From NCBI GenBank assembly GCA_018661465.1, contig JABJIC010000004.1:46871-110870 (forward strand): a DNA stretch of 64,000 nt. Direction: 5' to 3'. Shown here one piece after another: positions 52,468-61,489 of the stretch (its first letter is position 1; every line of letters starts with the position of its first letter). The notes under the pieces are model-generated. The model ran no database searches. It saw nothing but the letters and a program-made list of their open reading frames with translations, and was not told the DNA's origin. Origin of the DNA: Gammaproteobacteria bacterium. Lineage in GTDB: Bacteria > Pseudomonadota > Gammaproteobacteria > Pseudomonadales > Pseudohongiellaceae. The translations under genes were made by a program, and so were the position numbers.

Positions 52468-55400
52468 ATGGCATTAAGTCAATTTCATCCAGCCTGTAGT
52501 CAGTGGTTCAAGAATCAGTTTGGTGAGCCCACGGCAGCTCAGGCACAGGCTTGGTCTGCGATCAGGGCAGGCAGGCATACTCTGATATCAGCTCCCACCG
52601 GTAGTGGTAAGACTCTGGCTGCTTTTTATTCTGCAATAGATTCTTTGGTGCAAAAAGGCCTGAACAATCAGCTGGAGGATGGCGTTCAAATCCTCTATGT
52701 CTCGCCACTGAAGGCCTTGAGTAATGACATCCAGCGAAATCTGGAGATGCCCTTGGACGGGATCGCCGAGCAGCTTCACCTCTGCGGCGAGCCGCCAGTC
52801 GATATTAAGCTTGCCGTTCGTACCGGAGACACGCCAGCCTCCGAGCGGCAGAAGATGGCCAAGAAGCCTCCTCACATTCTGGTGACGACTCCAGAATCTC
52901 TTTATCTATTGCTAACCAGTGCCAGCGGTCGAGCCATGTTGTCGACGGTGTCCACGCTGATAATCGATGAGATACACGCCATGCTTGGAGACAAGCGGGG
53001 TTCTCATCTTTCTCTGTCTGTCGAGCGGCTACAGCATTTGATTTTGCGCCATTCTGGTCAGCAACTACAGCGCATTGGGCTTTCCGCTACCCAGAAACCA
53101 ATAGACATGGTTGCCAAATATTTGGTGGGCAACAGTAACTGGTCGAATAGTAAAGGTGGCGATGAAATTGACTGTGAAATCGTAGACAGCGGATTCCAGC
53201 GTGAACTGGATCTAGCAATCGAGGTTCCTGGATCGTCCCTATCAGCATTGATGAGTAATGAAGTTTGGGAGGAGCTGTATCAACGACTAATCGAGCTTAT
53301 TAATTCTCATGAAACAACTCTGGTTTTTGTAAACACCCGACGATTATCCGAGCGACTTGCCCTGGCTCTTTCCGAACGATTGGGAGACAAACTAGTCTGT
53401 TCCCATCATGGAAGTATGAGCAAAGACCTTCGACACAATGCAGAACAGCGACTCAAGGCAGGTCAGCTGAAAGTTCTAGTAGCTACAGCATCCATGGAAT
53501 TAGGAATTGATATCGGTTCTGTTGATCTGGTGGTGCAATTTTCTTCACCAAAGAGTATCGCGACTTTTTTACAAAGAGTGGGTCGAAGTGGTCACTCGAT
53601 TCATGGAAAACCAAAGGGAATTTTATTCCCACTGACGCGGGATGATCTGGTTGAAGCTTCAGCACTTCTAAATAGTATTTCCGAAGGGGAACTGGATTGC
53701 ATCATCATGCCGGAGAAACCTTTAGATATTCTTTCGCAGCAACTTGTTGCGGAAGTGTCCTGTAATACCAAATTTGAAGAGGGTGAATCTTGGGATCTGG
53801 ATGAGCTTTATAATTTGTTTACAAATGCTTATCCCTACAAAGATCTCGAGAGAAAAGAATTCGATACTCTCATCTCCATGCTAACTGAAGGCTACACCAG
53901 CAGACGCGGAAGACGTGGCAGTCATCTTCACCATGACGCGATCAACAGCCGCCTGAGCACCAGACGAGGAGCAAACCTTTTAGCTTTGACTAACGGCGGT
54001 GCGATTCCCGACATGTTTGACTATCAGGTTGTGCTGGACCCAGAAGACATCGTGGTCGGTTCTCTTAATGAGGACTTCGCACTCGAGGCTTTGCCCGGTG
54101 ATGTATTCACTCTCGGCACTCACAGTTGGCAAATGTTGAGAGTTGATGGCTTGAAGGTGCGAGTTAGAGATGCCGAAGGGATGCAGCCCACAATTCCATT
54201 CTGGTTTGGAGAAGGCCCTGGTCGTACCAAGGAGTTGTCCGAGTCAGTATCCGAGCTTAGGAAAAACATTGCTGATTTACTAATCAATGATTCAGCTAAT
54301 GCTGCCATTCAATGGGCAGTAGACCACTGTATGTTGCCGAGATCGGGTGCAACTCAGTTGGTGGAATATTTACAGACTGGAATGAATGCTCTGGGAGTAA
54401 TGCCCAGCCGTGAAACAATTGTTATGGAAAGATTCTTCGATGAAGTCGGGGATATGCATGTGGTGATTCATTCACCTTTCGGGTCAAGACTAAATCGAGC
54501 TTGGGGGCTGGCCCTAAGAAAACGTTTCTGTCGCTCATTCAACTTCGAACTTCAGGCCGCAGCTAACGAAGACAGCATTGTAATTTCATTGGGTTCAGTG
54601 CACAGCTTCCCACTGGAGGAAGTATTCAGATATTTGCAGACCTCATCGGTTCGGGATGTATTAATTCAGGCAATGCTGGATGCGCCGATGTTCGAAGTGC
54701 GTTGGCGTTGGAATGCAACTCGTTCTTTGGCAATTCAACGCAACCGGAATGGCAAACGAGTTCCTCCGCAGTTTCAGCGTATGGACGCCGAAGATCTGGT
54801 GGCACATGTTTTTCCTGATCAGATTGCCTGCCAGGAAAACATTACAGGTAAACGAGAAATCCCGGACCACCCTCTGGTGAATCAAACAATCCACGATTGC
54901 TTGACCGAGGCTATGGACATCGATGAATTGGAGCAGCTAATTGGAGATATAGAACAAGACAATCTCACACTTATCGCAAAAGATTTAAGAGAGCCATCTC
55001 CATTCGCACAGGAAATCATCAATGCGCGACCTTATGCCTTCCTGGATGATGCTCCTTTCGAAGAGCGCCGCACTAATGCCATTCGAAATCGCAGCTGGGC
55101 TGATCCAGCCGAAGCGAGGGATTACAGCCTACTTGATGAGGAAGCAATTCAAAGAGTACGAGAAGAAGCCTGGCCCTATGTGAACACTGCTGATGAATTG
55201 CATGACGGCTTGATGAGTCTTGGCTATGTTACTGACCAGGAATTCGAATCAAAAGGCTATACCCAATGGCTTGAGCAACTTGAAGCAAGTGGGCGCATAC
55301 AAAAAATTACTGCTAAGGGCAAACAGCTATGGGTGGCAACTGAGCGACTACCCTGGTTTGCAGCAATATATGAAGAAGTATCTCTTGCTGCCGATTATCC

Positions 55401-57000
55401 TGAATTCCTGAATGTGAAGGACTGGCAGATAGAAGATGCCACTCGGGAAATTCTAAGAGGCCGACTGGAAGGTTCCGGCCCCGTGACCGCTTTATCGATA
55501 GCCGATGAGCTTGGTTTGGCTGTGTCTAAAATTGATCAGGGATTAATTAGCCTTGAGGTTGAGGGTTATGTCTTTCAAGGCCAATTCTCTCCAGCTCTTA
55601 GAAATAATAAGACAGTTGTTCAGTGGTGCGAGAGACGACTGCTGCAGCGTATCCACCGCTATACTATCGACGCCCATCGCAAAGCGATTAAACCGGTCTC
55701 ACTACAAACCTACACTCAATTTCTGTTCGATCGTCATCAGCTTTTGTCTGCAAATGAAATAGGCGACGGGCTTACGCCTTCTTCAAGCCCTTCTTTGGAT
55801 GGTCAAACACAGTTACAAAACTGTCTTGGTGTGATGGATGGTATTTCTGCGCCTGCAGCAAGTTGGGAAGCTGATATTTATCCTTTGAGAATAAAAAACT
55901 ACGATCCAAACTGGTTGGATGTAATGTGTATTAGTGGGCGAGTGATGTGGGGAAGGTATGCCTTGCCTGGCAATGCTTTGTCACGTGGCAGCAAAAATAA
56001 CAAGAGTGCTGAAAAAAAATTGGCCGCCAATTCAACAGTAGCAAAACCGGCCATAGCCAAATCGGCAGGTAGCGGGCCAATTAAAAGCACGCCAATTGTA
56101 TTAATCAGCAGGTCTAATCAGGATATCTGGCAAGCTCTTGCTGCTGCGCAACAAACCTCAGATCAGCCGGTGGAATTATCAGCGGTAGGGGCGAAGATCG
56201 CAGATGATTTGAAGGTTAATGGTGCGAGCTTTTTTGATCAAATTCAAAACAGAACAAATTTGTTAAAGTCGCAGTTGGAGTCCGGCCTTGCTGAGCTTGT
56301 TAGTCGCGGCAGATTAACCAGTGATAGTTATACAGGTCTCAGAGCTTTGCTTACACCAAATAAGAAAAAACCTAGCGTCCATCGCAGTCGGCATCGTCGA
56401 GCAATGTTTGGTGTCGAAGACGCGGGGCGTTGGAGTTTATTGGAAATTGTTAAGAAAGAGGAAGAAGAGAAGAATCGTAGATTACGCTGGGATGTGCTTG
56501 ATGATGAGCAGCTGGAACGACTGGTATGTATTTATATGAAAAGGTGGGGAGTACTGTTTAAAAGCCTTTTGGATAAAGAGCTACATGCCCCACCCTGGAG
56601 AGCACTACTGGCAACTCTTAGAAAAATGGAATTGAGAGGCCTCATTCGAGGAGGAAGATTTGTTGCGGGAGTCGGCGGGGAGCAATTTTCATTTCCTGAA
56701 ACAGTAGATGCTCTGCGGAAGTATAAAAAACAAAAAGACAATTCAGGGGAACCGGTTTATCACAGCATTTCTGCCTGCGATCCGCTCAATCTTATTAATT
56801 TGATACTGCCCAGCCAGAAGTTAAGCAAGCTTAGTAAGAATAGAGTGCTGTATGAGGATGGAGTTCCAATTGCGGTGCTTGATAGCGGCAAAGTTAGATT
56901 TATCAAGAAAATTGATGAAAATCAGCATTGGCCATTACAGCAAGTGTTAACAAAAAAAGTATTCCCGGTTCGACTTAAAAGTTATCTTGGTAGTAGATAG
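52468..57000 (+). CDS. lhr: Lhr-family large ATP-dependent helicase
   Basis: This 1510-residue superfamily 2 helicase has motif I SAPTGSGKTLAAF, motif II IIDEIHAMLGDKRG, motif III GLSATQKP, motif IV TLVFVNTRRLSERLA and motif VI FLQRVGRSGHSIHGKPKG. The Lhr winged-helix and beta-barrel core follows, and the long Lhr C-terminal region (about residues 870-1510) is typical of full-length bacterial Lhr. Relatives are 3'-5' translocases acting on DNA-RNA or DNA duplexes and are induced by DNA damage in mycobacteria. A LexA box precedes the gene, so damage induction is likely here. Residues about 1170-1200 are a Lys/Ala/Asn-rich linker. Confidence 0.96.
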   Translation: MALSQFHPACSQWFKNQFGEPTAAQAQAWSAIRAGRHTLISAPTGSGKTLAAFYSAIDSLVQKGLNNQLEDGVQILYVSPLKALSNDIQRNLEMPLDGIAEQLHLCGEPPVDIKLAVRTGDTPASERQKMAKKPPHILVTTPESLYLLLTSASGRAMLSTVSTLIIDEIHAMLGDKRGSHLSLSVERLQHLILRHSGQQLQRIGLSATQKPIDMVAKYLVGNSNWSNSKGGDEIDCEIVDSGFQRELDLAIEVPGSSLSALMSNEVWEELYQRLIELINSHETTLVFVNTRRLSERLALALSERLGDKLVCSHHGSMSKDLRHNAEQRLKAGQLKVLVATASMELGIDIGSVDLVVQFSSPKSIATFLQRVGRSGHSIHGKPKGILFPLTRDDLVEASALLNSISEGELDCIIMPEKPLDILSQQLVAEVSCNTKFEEGESWDLDELYNLFTNAYPYKDLERKEFDTLISMLTEGYTSRRGRRGSHLHHDAINSRLSTRRGANLLALTNGGAIPDMFDYQVVLDPEDIVVGSLNEDFALEALPGDVFTLGTHSWQMLRVDGLKVRVRDAEGMQPTIPFWFGEGPGRTKELSESVSELRKNIADLLINDSANAAIQWAVDHCMLPRSGATQLVEYLQTGMNALGVMPSRETIVMERFFDEVGDMHVVIHSPFGSRLNRAWGLALRKRFCRSFNFELQAAANEDSIVISLGSVHSFPLEEVFRYLQTSSVRDVLIQAMLDAPMFEVRWRWNATRSLAIQRNRNGKRVPPQFQRMDAEDLVAHVFPDQIACQENITGKREIPDHPLVNQTIHDCLTEAMDIDELEQLIGDIEQDNLTLIAKDLREPSPFAQEIINARPYAFLDDAPFEERRTNAIRNRSWADPAEARDYSLLDEEAIQRVREEAWPYVNTADELHDGLMSLGYVTDQEFESKGYTQWLEQLEASGRIQKITAKGKQLWVATERLPWFAAIYEEVSLAADYPEFLNVKDWQIEDATREILRGRLEGSGPVTALSIADELGLAVSKIDQGLISLEVEGYVFQGQFSPALRNNKTVVQWCERRLLQRIHRYTIDAHRKAIKPVSLQTYTQFLFDRHQLLSANEIGDGLTPSSSPSLDGQTQLQNCLGVMDGISAPAASWEADIYPLRIKNYDPNWLDVMCISGRVMWGRYALPGNALSRGSKNNKSAEKKLAANSTVAKPAIAKSAGSGPIKSTPIVLISRSNQDIWQALAAAQQTSDQPVELSAVGAKIADDLKVNGASFFDQIQNRTNLLKSQLESGLAELVSRGRLTSDSYTGLRALLTPNKKKPSVHRSRHRRAMFGVEDAGRWSLLEIVKKEEEEKNRRLRWDVLDDEQLERLVCIYMKRWGVLFKSLLDKELHAPPWRALLATLRKMELRGLIRGGRFVAGVGGEQFSFPETVDALRKYKKQKDNSGEPVYHSISACDPLNLINLILPSQKLSKLSKNRVLYEDGVPIAVLDSGKVRFIKKIDENQHWPLQQVLTKKVFPVRLKSYLGSR

Positions 57001-57069
57001 ATTATTCCCCGTCCCTGAGCTTTTCACGCTCGTCGCATTCTTCATGCTGGTATTAGATTGAGTATCCCA

Positions 57070-57108
57070 TAAAATGAAAATCCCGCTATCGCACGGGGCG
57101 ATAACGGG
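57070..57108 (-). terminator. Rho-independent terminator on the minus strand
   Basis: Read on the minus strand, CCCGTTATCGC pairs over 11 positions (one G-U) with GCGATAGCGGG around a 5-base loop and is followed by ATTTTCATTTT. On the plus strand one pair is lost and no T tract follows, so it acts in the minus direction. Confidence 0.72.
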
Positions 57109-57316
57109 ACCGTCATTACATGTGGGAGCACGGGACAAGTGATACAGCTACCTGTTCCCCTCCAGCTACACTCCAATAAAGCACAAGTACCTATTAGATT
57201 AAGTAACCGGAGGCTCCCTGAATAGATTGACTATCGATGGGATCACCTCCTTTGTGTTGCCAGGGTAGATAGTTATGCCAGAGGACTCCCCCTGTAAGAA
57301 CCTCTAGCAATAGGCT
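57072..57316 (-). ncRNA. Candidate small RNA or leader transcript with its own promoter and terminator
   Basis: Between a good promoter (57323-57351) and the terminator at 57070-57108 lies a ~245-base minus-strand unit without a family-supported gene. It contains AAAGGAGGTGATCC (57240-57253), which is perfectly complementary to the 16S 3' end. Its GGAGG can pair with CCTCC further down, with inner pairs ATCCC..GGGA and ATAG..CTAT, so the Shine-Dalgarno is sequestered. A 15-codon frame opens at the GTG inside that motif. A regulatory RNA, or a tiny leader peptide gene, would both fit. Confidence 0.45.
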
Positions 57317-57322
57317 AAGAAA

Positions 57323-57351
57323 TTTATATAACACCTAGCTGAAACTGTAAA
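57323..57351 (-). promoter_or_regulatory. Sigma-70 promoter of the minus-strand RNA unit
   Basis: On the minus strand TTTACA (57346-57351) and TATAAA (57323-57328) are separated by exactly 17 bases. The predicted start is near 57316. The rest of the 583-base gap after lhr (57352-57583) shows no other feature I can support. Confidence 0.6.
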
Positions 57352-57583
57352 GTGTTAAACATGGTTCCGTTGCCCAGTGCCATGATTTGGAAAATTGGCG
57401 GGCCACAGTTAAGAAATCGTAATAATTTGCAGTAAAATCAGTAATATCGAGCAAAAATGCGGCCTGGTTCACATAGCAGGCACAACAAAATGGATCCCGT
57501 CTCTTTCCTTGGTAAGTCTACTTAATCTAAAATTGAAGACTAAATAACTAGAAGAAAACTCTTAGGAGTTCAAGAGATTAGGA

Positions 57584-57952
57584 ATGAGAGAAAGACGTAG
57601 ACACAAGCGAGTTGAAGTAGAGTTCTGGGCAAGCATGCGACACCCTCTACTTGGCACTATTACTTGCAATATTGAAGATATGTCGATTAGCGGTGTATCT
57701 ATAAAGCTGGATGAGGAAGTAGACTTCTTCGTTATGATGGAGCTCGATGTTCGTATACACGGAGACGGCTGGGATGAAGCAATGCCGGCGTTACCTGTTC
57801 AGGTTATTCGGGTAAATGATAGAAACATTGCCTTGAAGTTTTTGGACAACTGTGAAGATATCTGGAGCCCGGAAGAAGATGAATTGGAATACGTTTCCGA
57901 ATCTTTTTCTTCGGCGCGTCCTATTATTGAGCAAAGTCTGGAATTGAACTAG
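57584..57952 (+). CDS. Single-domain PilZ protein
   Basis: This 122-residue protein has the c-di-GMP-binding signatures RRRHKRVEVEFWA (RxxxR-type) at the N-terminus and DMSISGVSI (D/N-x-S-x-x-G). A small beta-barrel follows (VMMELDVRIHGDG, PVQVIRVNDRNIALKFLD). An acidic tail of ~25 residues follows. Both binding motifs are present, so c-di-GMP binding is likely. The target process (motility, polysaccharide, pili) is not evident from the neighbours. Confidence 0.92.
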   Translation: MRERRRHKRVEVEFWASMRHPLLGTITCNIEDMSISGVSIKLDEEVDFFVMMELDVRIHGDGWDEAMPALPVQVIRVNDRNIALKFLDNCEDIWSPEEDELEYVSESFSSARPIIEQSLELN

Positions 57953-57968
57953 CAGAATTACGCTGATC

Positions 57969-57994
57969 CCAAAAATCCGGTTTTGGATTTTTGG
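57969..57994. terminator. Bidirectional hairpin between convergent genes
   Basis: CCAAAAATCC and GGATTTTTGG form a perfect 10-bp stem around GGTTTT, between the stops of the PilZ and DUF6164 genes. The A/T runs inside the stem make it usable from both sides. Confidence 0.55.
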
Positions 57995-57995
57995 A

Positions 57996-58355
57996 TTAGA
58001 AAGAAAGAAAGAATTGCAGAGAAATAAATAGAACAATACTGATAAGAGCCATGTAGGTAGAAAACTTGAAAGGGTTTTCCTTAAAGTTGTTCCACATTGA
58101 ATTTGTTTCACCGGATTCTAGATTCTTTGCGTATTCTTCTCTTATTCGATCTCCTCTTTGCTGTTGATATTCGTCCAGAAGCTCCCTGGCCTGTTCAAAA
58201 TTTTCTTCTTCCTTTAGCCAAAGTCCAGGCATCGATACTCCCCAGTTTCCGGCATCCGTTTCGAAATACTCTATGCCATTTTCTTCCAATAGCACACGTA
58301 CTTCCACAGCCTCATCATCAGTAACATTTCGCATTTTGAATAGGAGTTTTGCCAT
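57996..58355 (-). CDS. DUF6164-family protein with a C-terminal membrane helix
   Basis: This 119-residue protein has KLLFKMRNVTDDEAVEVRVL, then LLEENGIEYFETDAGNWGVS and PGLWLKEEENFEQARELLDE, the pattern of a small DUF2007-like signal-transduction fold found in DUF6164. A single transmembrane helix closes it (about residues 98-118, FSTYMALISIVLFISLQFFL). Function is unknown. It converges on the PilZ gene. Confidence 0.85.
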   Translation of the reverse strand: MAKLLFKMRNVTDDEAVEVRVLLEENGIEYFETDAGNWGVSMPGLWLKEEENFEQARELLDEYQQQRGDRIREEYAKNLESGETNSMWNNFKENPFKFSTYMALISIVLFISLQFFLSF

Positions 58356-58518
58356 TTAGAGGGGGTCTCTTAAAGAAGTTGCTTTCTTTCACCCCGAACC
58401 GAGGCGTGCTACATTTATCCGTGAATTTTGCGAAAATGTCTACTAGATGCGCATGTAAGAAAAGATCACAGTACTGCTGAAATACCTATCTATGCTAATT
58501 CAGAAGCAAGGAAACTAT

Positions 58519-59454
58519 ATGAACATTAAGAATTTGATACAAGTTGTGTTTATCAATCCGTTAAGGAATCTGACAACTCAGCCAGGGAAAGTCAATCAGA
58601 TTTTGTTTTTGCTATTACTGTCTTCTACCTTAGGCTTAAACAATTCAGTTGCCGATACTTCAGTTTGGGAAGTTAGCTCTGGAAGTAATACGGTTTATCT
58701 TGGGGGCACCGTGCATCTCTTGCGCCCCTCTGATTATCCACTTCCGGCAGAATATGAGCAGGCCTATCAGGATTCATCTCATCTGGTTTTTGAGACAGAT
58801 ATCAGCTCTATGAATGACCTCTCAATACAGGCATCGATGTTGCAACAGCTCACTTACAGTGATGGGAGAACTCTCAAAACTGTTCTGAGCGAGGAAGCGT
58901 ACACGGCACTCTCAGATTATGTGGCGAGTAGTGGTATGCCAATGATGATGTTGGATTCCTTTAAGCCGGGCTTGTTGATCAGTACCTTACAAGTAATTGA
59001 GTTTCAGAAAATGGGGTTTACTCCACAGGGAGTGGATGCCTATTTTAATACTCGGGCTATTGGCGACGGTAAAACACTTGGACAGCTTGAAACTGTGCAA
59101 GAGCAAATTGGCTTTCTCGCAGAAATGGGAGAAGGAAATGAATCCGAATTTATTTTAATGTCCTTAGAAGACATAGATGAAACCGACGAAATGATGGAGG
59201 CAATGATTGAGGCATGGAGAAGCGGTGATAATAGAAGCCTGTCGGATTTATTCGTAGCCGATATGCAATCTGAAGCCCCGGAGCTCTATGAATCACTGCT
59301 GATAAATAGAAATCTTCGCTGGATTCCTCAGATAGAGGAAATGCTGAGAGACAGAGACACTGAATTTGTATTGGTAGGGGCCGCGCACCTGGTTGGCAAT
59401 CAAGGTCTATTGGAATTGCTTTCGGCGAAGGGATATCAAATAAGGCAGCTTTAG
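58519..59454 (+). CDS. TraB/GumN-family protein
   Basis: I place the start at ATG 58519 after AAGGAAACTAT; an ATG at 58492 is less well supported. The ~311-residue product has a signal-like N-terminal hydrophobic stretch (FLLLLSSTLGLNNSVA). The TraB/GumN fold follows: VYLGGTVHLLRPSDYPLP, GFTPQGVDAYFNTRA, and FVLVGAAHLVGNQGLLELL with the two GxxH motifs that bind metal in this clan (related to Tiki and EreA-like hydrolases). It is probably periplasmic. A strong terminator follows about 100 bases downstream. Confidence 0.9.
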   Translation: MNIKNLIQVVFINPLRNLTTQPGKVNQILFLLLLSSTLGLNNSVADTSVWEVSSGSNTVYLGGTVHLLRPSDYPLPAEYEQAYQDSSHLVFETDISSMNDLSIQASMLQQLTYSDGRTLKTVLSEEAYTALSDYVASSGMPMMMLDSFKPGLLISTLQVIEFQKMGFTPQGVDAYFNTRAIGDGKTLGQLETVQEQIGFLAEMGEGNESEFILMSLEDIDETDEMMEAMIEAWRSGDNRSLSDLFVADMQSEAPELYESLLINRNLRWIPQIEEMLRDRDTEFVLVGAAHLVGNQGLLELLSAKGYQIRQL

Positions 59455-59552
59455 GCTCTGTAGTTTAGAGAGCTTAAGCAGAGAGACTCAGCAAAGATAA
59501 CTAGTTGGGATATGTAAGCAGGGGCGGAAGTAGCGGTAGAAATAACGGGCAC

Positions 59553-59589
59553 AAAAAAGCAGGGAGTTATTCAACGCCCTGCTTTTTTT
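59553..59589. terminator. Strong bidirectional rho-independent terminator
   Basis: AAAAAAGCAGGG (59553-59564) pairs with CCCTGCTTTTTT (59577-59588), with a GTT/AAC inner stem. A T run follows on the plus strand and the A run serves on the minus strand. It separates the TraB gene from the convergent 58-residue gene. Confidence 0.85.
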
Positions 59590-59638
59590 ATATCTTCTTT
59601 AAGCTCCTATTCTGAAAAACAGGGCTTGGTATAGATCC

Positions 59639-59815
59639 TTAAGAACTGGTCTTGTGGCTCAGAACTATTTGTCTGGGACCACTTGTTGATGTCTGACCGC
59701 TTACACCAGAAGGGATTTCCTGAACTTTCCCGCCAGACTTTAAAAAAGCCTCTATATGCACTGCTAGATCTGCTCGATTGCTAACTGCAGCGTCCTTCTT
59801 TGATTTATTCGCCAT
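59639..59815 (-). CDS. Small conserved-looking protein of 58 residues
   Basis: The frame runs from the ATG complementary to 59813-59815 to a TAA at 59639-59641. It reads MANKSKKDAAVSNRADLAVH, then IEAFLKSGGKVQEIPSGVSG, ending QIVLSHKTSS. The central FLKSGGKVQEIP resembles a motif in small gammaproteobacterial proteins such as the RNA-polymerase-associated SutA of Pseudomonas, although the acidic N-terminus of SutA is missing. A perfect TATAAT lies 33 bases upstream (59848-59853) and a terminator follows its stop, so it is a complete small transcription unit. Function unknown. Confidence 0.6.
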   Translation of the reverse strand: MANKSKKDAAVSNRADLAVHIEAFLKSGGKVQEIPSGVSGQTSTSGPRQIVLSHKTSS

Positions 59816-59836
59816 AAAACTCTTACTCTTTGCGCC

Positions 59837-59870
59837 AAAAACCCGAGATTATACAGCAATGAGGGTTTTT
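59837..59870 (-). terminator. Hairpin after the XRE gene, overlapping the promoter of the small gene
   Basis: On the minus strand AAAAACCC pairs with GGGTTTTT (59863-59870 and 59837-59844 on plus) across an 18-base loop. The loop contains TATAAT (59848-59853), probably the -10 element of the 58-residue gene, so termination and initiation overlap here. Confidence 0.5.
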
Positions 59871-59950
59871 CAGCTAATACAGAGCCTTCCTGATTGGGTC
59901 GAGAGGCTGACCTCGATCTAGTAAGGATTATTGGGTCTTTAACTGGGTTC

Positions 59951-60259
59951 TTAGCGAGAGCTGGAGCCTAGACGTTTTCTAGGTCGGGAGAAATACTCAG
60001 AATAGTAGTCAGCAGGCAGCTCGTCCACCATGTCATCCAGTGATGCGTTGTAGATAACTTTTATCTTGGCCAGAACCTCAAGGTCGAGATGGCAGCCATA
60101 GTTTCGAATAGTTTCGATATCTTCCAATTGTTTGCGTGAGACTCCCAGTAGCCTGGCACCTTCGTTCATTGAGTATCCCGCGTTGATTCTCATTTGTTTC
60201 ACATTCTTTTTTACTTGAACCGTAATTGGCGAGAATTTCGAAAATTGAGCTTGTTTCAT
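59951..60259 (-). CDS. XRE-type helix-turn-helix protein
   Basis: This 102-residue protein has an HTH of the Cro/C1 type: VQVKKNVKQMRINAGYSMNE, then GARLLGVSRKQLEDIETIRN and LEVLAKIKVIYNASLDDMV. The tail is charged (YFSRPRKRLGSSSR). It could be an autoregulator. The 218 bases upstream, up to the next gene, are AT-rich and hold no gene I can support. A plus-strand frame there (60226-60495) overlaps both neighbours and has no recognisable fold. Confidence 0.8.
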   Translation of the reverse strand: MKQAQFSKFSPITVQVKKNVKQMRINAGYSMNEGARLLGVSRKQLEDIETIRNYGCHLDLEVLAKIKVIYNASLDDMVDELPADYYSEYFSRPRKRLGSSSR

Positions 60260-60477
60260 GTTTTTTCCCCGAAAAAATCGTCGGTAATGCTATCGACACA
60301 GAGTCGCTTTCTGCAGCTGAGGAAATTACTTTGGGTGCTACAAATACCCGCTATCTTCAGCATAAAACCACGGTATCACAGGGAAAAAATCAAGGTAAAC
60401 CATTCTTGAAAAGAGCAAGAAATTGGAAAAATTGTTTAGCAAATAGTTTAGATTATGGGAAAGTTTCAGTTTTGACA

Positions 60478-61473
60478 TCAGGATTTGGAGCGTAGTTGAT
60501 TGAAGAATCTACGGGTTCCATTTTTGAACCAGCGTTGAAACCTGGTCTCTACACGGAGATTAAAATGGGATTGAGCATTTTCGAGGAAGGGCTGCATATT
60601 TGATTGCATATAGTTAAAAGAGCCTTGCTCGGAGATATCACTTAAAGTGGCTTTATAGTCATTTAGCAACATTTCATCCAATATATAGAAGCCTGTCTTG
60701 CCAACAGCATTCGCCGTACCAATACCTGTATCCAGCAATGAAGCAGCACTGATAGATAGCATTCCCATGACTTGTTCAGGACTCAAATTTTCCTTTTTAG
60801 CAACCTGACTTATCTGATCCCAGATTGCTTCATAGCTTGGAAGCAAACGGCCCGAATTCACTGCCAGATTCGAAGTCGCATTTCTCAGTTCATTAGCGAG
60901 CTCTTTAACTTCGTCCATAGACAGAGGTGGAGTATCGATGGCGGTGGCCCCTTGGCTACCCATCTGATGAATGGATAGCAGGATCTGTTCCAGGGATTCT
61001 GGATGGCTATCCTGCTCAATTACCTCGTTCTCTTTTAGATGATTGACCAATCTCTCTAGAAATACCTGCCCGCCTTTGGCTGCATCAGATGCGATGGCGA
61101 AAATCCAGACGGGAGAGAGGTGCATGGTTAATATGCCTGCGGCCTCAAGACTGGTGCCTAGTAATTTTCGATTCAGGAAATTGTCTTTTAGATCGGTTTC
61201 AGTTTCGATGTGATCAATACCAGCAACATTCTTGATCATAAAGGATTGGAACATTCCGATGGTGAATTTGTAGCTATTACTGTTCTTAATAGCGTTAGGA
61301 ATTAGTGTTTTGCTTAGCAACAGGGTGCTGCCGCCAATTATTGCCCCTAGAGCCCTGGCAGCGCGTTCCGGAATGGAGAGGCTCAGGGCGAGATAGTGAT
61401 TCAGCTTAAGGAGGTATGTCTCCTTATTCTCAACAGGTATGGGGAGCTGGGGTTTTTCACTGTCTGAGTTCAT
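60478..61473 (-). CDS. Conserved-looking protein of unknown function, possibly membrane-associated
   Basis: This 331-residue protein has two hydrophobic stretches (ALGAIIGGSTLLLSKTLIP at about residues 42-60 and AAGILTMHLSPVWIFAIASD near 111-130). Long helical segments and a basic C-terminus (RFQRWFKNGTRRFFNQL) make up the rest. No signal peptide and no known domain were recognised. The lone hydrophobic segments could be amphipathic contacts rather than true transmembrane helices. A tandem repeat array lies just upstream of its start. Confidence 0.65.
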   Translation of the reverse strand: MNSDSEKPQLPIPVENKETYLLKLNHYLALSLSIPERAARALGAIIGGSTLLLSKTLIPNAIKNSNSYKFTIGMFQSFMIKNVAGIDHIETETDLKDNFLNRKLLGTSLEAAGILTMHLSPVWIFAIASDAAKGGQVFLERLVNHLKENEVIEQDSHPESLEQILLSIHQMGSQGATAIDTPPLSMDEVKELANELRNATSNLAVNSGRLLPSYEAIWDQISQVAKKENLSPEQVMGMLSISAASLLDTGIGTANAVGKTGFYILDEMLLNDYKATLSDISEQGSFNYMQSNMQPFLENAQSHFNLRVETRFQRWFKNGTRRFFNQLRSKS

Positions 61474-61489
61474 TTGCAGCCGTTGTGTA

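Noticed and set aside
56947..57138. 63-codon minus-strand frame at the end of lhr
   Set aside because: It covers a terminator hairpin and the last codons of lhr and looks like a chance frame.
57240..57253. GGATCACCTCCTTT, identical to the 16S rRNA 3' end
   Set aside because: Only 13-14 bases match and nothing around it resembles rRNA; the complement makes better sense as a Shine-Dalgarno-type element of the minus-strand unit.
60226..60495. 89-codon plus-strand frame across the gap before the 331-residue gene
   Set aside because: It overlaps both neighbouring genes in antisense and shows no recognisable fold or start site.
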